From positions 682,001-746,000 of the forward strand of contig CAKKTE020000165.1 of assembly GCA_920105625.2 (NCBI GenBank): a stretch of 64,000 nt of DNA, read 5' to 3'. The position numbers and the translations under genes were made by a program. The notes below the pieces were generated by a model, which saw nothing but the letters and a program-made list of their open reading frames with translations, made no database searches and was not told where the DNA came from. Source of the stretch: Clusia tigrina (lineage: Eukaryota > Arthropoda > Insecta > Diptera > Clusiidae). Shown piece by piece: positions 61,509 to 64,000 of this stretch (within the stretch, counting starts at the first letter, position 1; each line of letters opens with the position of its first letter).

Positions 61509-62452
61509 GAGTACTTTATTGTTACAAAATTTCAAGGTTTTATGACGCTCCAGTAAAAAGTTACAAGCATTTGAATGTTGCAAACTTTGATAGTTGTAGG
61601 ACGTACCGTATAGAAGTTAGGGCCATTTGAAGTTTTATCAGTGTTTGATTTGGGACTCAAGGGTAGCATAGCTCTGAGCGATATCTTAAATTGCCAAGAG
61701 GCTCGAGTACATTATTGTTACAAAGTTTCAAGGTTTTATGATGCTCCAGTAAAAAGTTTGTATGTTGCAAACTTTGATAGGTGTAGGACGTACCGTATAG
61801 AAGTTAAAGTCATTTGAAGTTTATCAGTGTTTGATTTGGGACTCAAGGGTAGCATAGCTTTGAGCGATAGCTTAAATTGACAAGAGGCTCGAGTACTTTA
61901 TTGTTACAAAATTTCAAGGTTTTATGACGCTCCAGTAAAAAGTTACAAGCATTTGTATGTTGTAAACTTTGATAAGTACAGGACGTACCGTATAGAAGTT
62001 AGGGCCATTTGAAGTTTTATCAGTGTTTCATTTGGGACTCAAGGGTAGCATAGCTTTGAGCGATTGCTTAAATTGACAAGAGGCTCGAGTACTTTATTGT
62101 TGCAAAATTTCAAGGTTTTATGACGCTCCAGTAAAAAGTTACAAACTTTGATAGGTGTAGGACGTACCGTATAGAAGTTAGGGCCATTTGAAGTTTTATC
62201 AGTGTTTGATTTGGGACTCAAGGGTAACATAGCTTTGAGCGATAGCTTAAATTGACAAGAGACTCGAGTACTTTATTGTTACAAAATTTCAAGGTTTTAT
62301 GATGCTCCAGTAAAAAGTTTGTATGTTGCAAACTTTGATAGGTGTAGGACGTACCGTATAGAAGTTAGGGCCATTTGAAGTTTTATCAGTGTTTGATTTG
62401 GGACTCAAGGGTAGCATAGCTTTGAGCGATAGCTTAAATTAACAAGAGGCTC
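61509..62452 (+). repeat. Five monomers between HOR-B copies 4 and 5
   Basis: The run includes a unit with GCATTTGAATGTTGC, a 187-class unit that starts GAGTACATTATTG and carries a 1-bp deletion in GAAGTTTATCAG, a GATAAGTACAGG unit, a 179-bp unit in the GACGTACC form (from about 62088) and a 187-bp unit. The first of these recurs at 63798. Confidence 0.85.
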
Positions 62453-63797
62453 GAGTACTTTATTGTTACAAAATTTCAAGCTTTTATGACGCTCCAGTAA
62501 AAAGTTACAAGCATTTGTATGTTGCAAACTTTGATAGGTGTAGGACGTACCGTATAAAAGTTAGGGCCTTTTGAAGTTTTATCAATATTTGATTTGGGAC
62601 TCAAGGGTAGCATAGCTTTGAGCGATAGCTTAAATTGACAAGAGACTCGAGTACTTTATTGTTAGAAAATTGCAAGGTTTTATGACGCTCCAGTAAAAAG
62701 TTACAATCATATGTATGTTGCAAACTTTGATAGGTGTAGGACGTACCGTATACAAGTTAGTGCCATTTGTAGTTTTATCAGTGTTTCATTTGGGACTCAA
62801 GGGTAGCATAGCTTTGAGCGATAGCTTAAATTGACAAGAGACTCGAGTACTTTATTGTTACAAAATTTCAAGGTTTTATGACGCTCCAGTAAAAAGTTAC
62901 AAGCATTTGTATATTGCAAAATTTGATAGGTGTAGGATGCATCGTATAAAGTTAGGGCCATTTGAAGTTTTATCAGTATTTGATTTGGGATTCAAGGGTA
63001 GCATAGCTTTGAGCTAGAGCTTAAATTGACAAGAGGCTCGAGTACTTTATTGTTACAAAATTTAAAGGTTTTATGACGCTCCAGTAAAAAGATACAAGCA
63101 TTTGTATGTTGAAAACTTTGATAGGTGTAGGACGTACAGTATAGAAGTTAGGGCTATTTGAAGTTTTATCAGTGTTTGATTTGGGACTCATGGGAAGCAT
63201 AGCTTTGAGCGATAGCTTAAATTGACAAGAGGCTCGAGTACTTTATTGTTGCAAAATTTCAAGGTTTTATGACGCTCCAGTAAAAAGTTACAAACTTTGA
63301 TAGGAGTAGGATGCACCGTATAAAAGTTAGGGCCATTTGAAGTTTTATTAGTATTTGATTTGGGACTCAAGGGTAGCATAGCTTTAAGCGATTGCTTAAA
63401 TTGACAAGAGGCTCGAGTACTTTATTGTTACAAAACTTCAAGGTTTTATGATGCTCCAGTAAAAAGTTTGTATGTTGGAAACTGTGATAGGTGTAGGACG
63501 TACCGTATAGAAGTTATGGCCAATTGAAGTTTTATCAGTGTTTGATTTGGGACTCAAGGGTAGCATAGCTTTGAGCGATAGCTTAAATTGACAAGAGGCT
63601 CGAGTACTTTATTGTTACAAAATTTCAAGGTTTTATGACGCTCCAGTAAAAAGTTACAAGCATTTGTATGTTGAAAATTTTGATAGGTGTAGGACGTACA
63701 GCATAGAAGTTAGGGCCATTTGAAGTTTTATCAGCGTTTGATTTGGGACTCAAGGAAAGCATAGCTTTGAGCGATAGCTTAAATTGACAAGAGGCTC
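62453..63797 (+). repeat. HOR-B copy 5, 1,345 bp
   Basis: This is a complete seven-unit copy, one base short because its third unit is 195 bp (ATCGTATAAAGTTAGG). It also reads TTACAATCATATG and GATAGGAGTAGG, both private. Confidence 0.92.
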
Positions 63798-64000
63798 GAG
63801 TACTTTATTGTTACAAAATTTCAAGGTTTTATGACGCTCCAGTAAAAAGTTACAAGCATTTGAATGTTGCAAACTTTGATAGTTGTAGGACGTACCGTAT
63901 AGAAGTTAGGGCCATTTGAAGTTTTATCAGTGTTTGATTTGGGACTCAAGGGTAGCATAGCTCTGAGCGATATCTTAAATTGACAAGAGGCTCGAGTACA
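63798..64000 (+). repeat. Start of a repeated segment cut by the window end
   Basis: One full unit plus seven bases match 61509-61711 at an offset of 2,289 bp, the same offset seen between the 179-bp units near 60947 and 63236. The next unit would be expected to resemble the 187-bp form at 61705. Confidence 0.85.

Larger units (their letters stand above)
1..64000 (+). repeat. Satellite DNA array, ~196-bp monomer, head to tail
   Basis: The full window consists of tandem copies of one monomer family in a single orientation; I found no inverted copy and no unique interruption. Landmarks in nearly every copy are CTCGAG at the chosen unit boundary, ACAAAATTTC (17-25), GCTCCAGTAAAAAG (40-52), GATAGG (81-86), CATTTGAAGTTTTATCAG (116-133) and GATTTGGGACTCAAGGG (139-155). 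The consensus is about 37% GC with five CpG sites per unit. The window starts on a unit boundary and ends seven bases into a unit, so the array runs past at least the right edge. Satellites of this size typically form centromeric or pericentromeric heterochromatin, and that role is inferred here. Host taxon is not determined; a plant is favoured. Confidence 0.97.

Noticed and set aside
1..64000. CRISPR array
   Set aside because: The repeats are about 196 bp, directly abutting and without unique spacers. CRISPR arrays have short repeats of about 24-48 bp separated by different spacers, and no cas gene is present.
1..64000. Tandem rRNA or tRNA gene cluster
   Set aside because: The unit lacks A and B box motifs in the right order, cannot be folded by eye into a tRNA, and shows no 5S or other rRNA similarity that I recognise.
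1..64000. Tandem repeats inside a giant coding gene
   Set aside because: The full unit is 196 bp, not a multiple of three, and all frames contain stops in the standard unit, so it cannot be an in-frame protein repeat.
1..64000. Previously undescribed gene system
   Set aside because: I looked on both strands for any stretch not explained by the monomer and found none; the longest departures are composite or truncated units.

Overview
The whole 64 kb window is one uninterrupted block of eukaryotic satellite DNA. A single monomer family, about 196 bp long in its full form and about 37% GC (hand-counted on the consensus), is repeated head to tail in one orientation from base 1 to base 64000, roughly 330 times (estimate: window length divided by mean unit length). 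I see no gene, RNA gene, transposon, CRISPR array or unique sequence. Short open frames of 61-83 codons occur on both strands, but they recur only because the monomer recurs, and I do not annotate them as genes.

The sequence itself only says eukaryotic heterochromatin, most likely a centromeric or pericentromeric array. A plant is my best guess: the unit length suits plant centromeric satellites, and the segment AGTTATGGCCATTTGAAG in many monomers resembles a motif I recall from legume centromere repeats such as soybean CentGm. That comparison is from memory and was not searched.

Monomers fall into length classes that differ by small internal deletions: 196 (full), 187 (9 bp lost), 186 (10 bp lost), 184 (12 bp lost) and 179 bp (17 bp lost). 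Each deletion is bordered by 2-3 bp of microhomology. I define each monomer as starting at the GAG of its near-universal CTCGAG (XhoI) site.

Layout: 1-13060 holds nested, partly deleted copies of a superunit of about 4 kb (1-4049, 4050-7510, 7511-9426, 9427-13060). 13061-27270 is a nearly perfect 7,105-bp tandem duplication. 27271-37797 contains four copies of a seven-monomer, 1,338-bp higher-order repeat (HOR-A), two of them directly adjacent. 37798-39926 is a disturbed stretch with composite monomers. 39927-44143 and 44144-48957 are two tandem duplications in which the copies differ by exactly one monomer. 48958-50578 is mosaic. 50579-58058 is a duplication of about 3.8 kb. 53066-63797 carries five copies of a second seven-monomer unit of 1,346 bp (HOR-B), which shares a four-monomer backbone with HOR-A.

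The array reads as a record of repeated unequal exchange and local homogenisation. Its interest is structural and evolutionary. I found no evidence of a new protein-coding or defence system.
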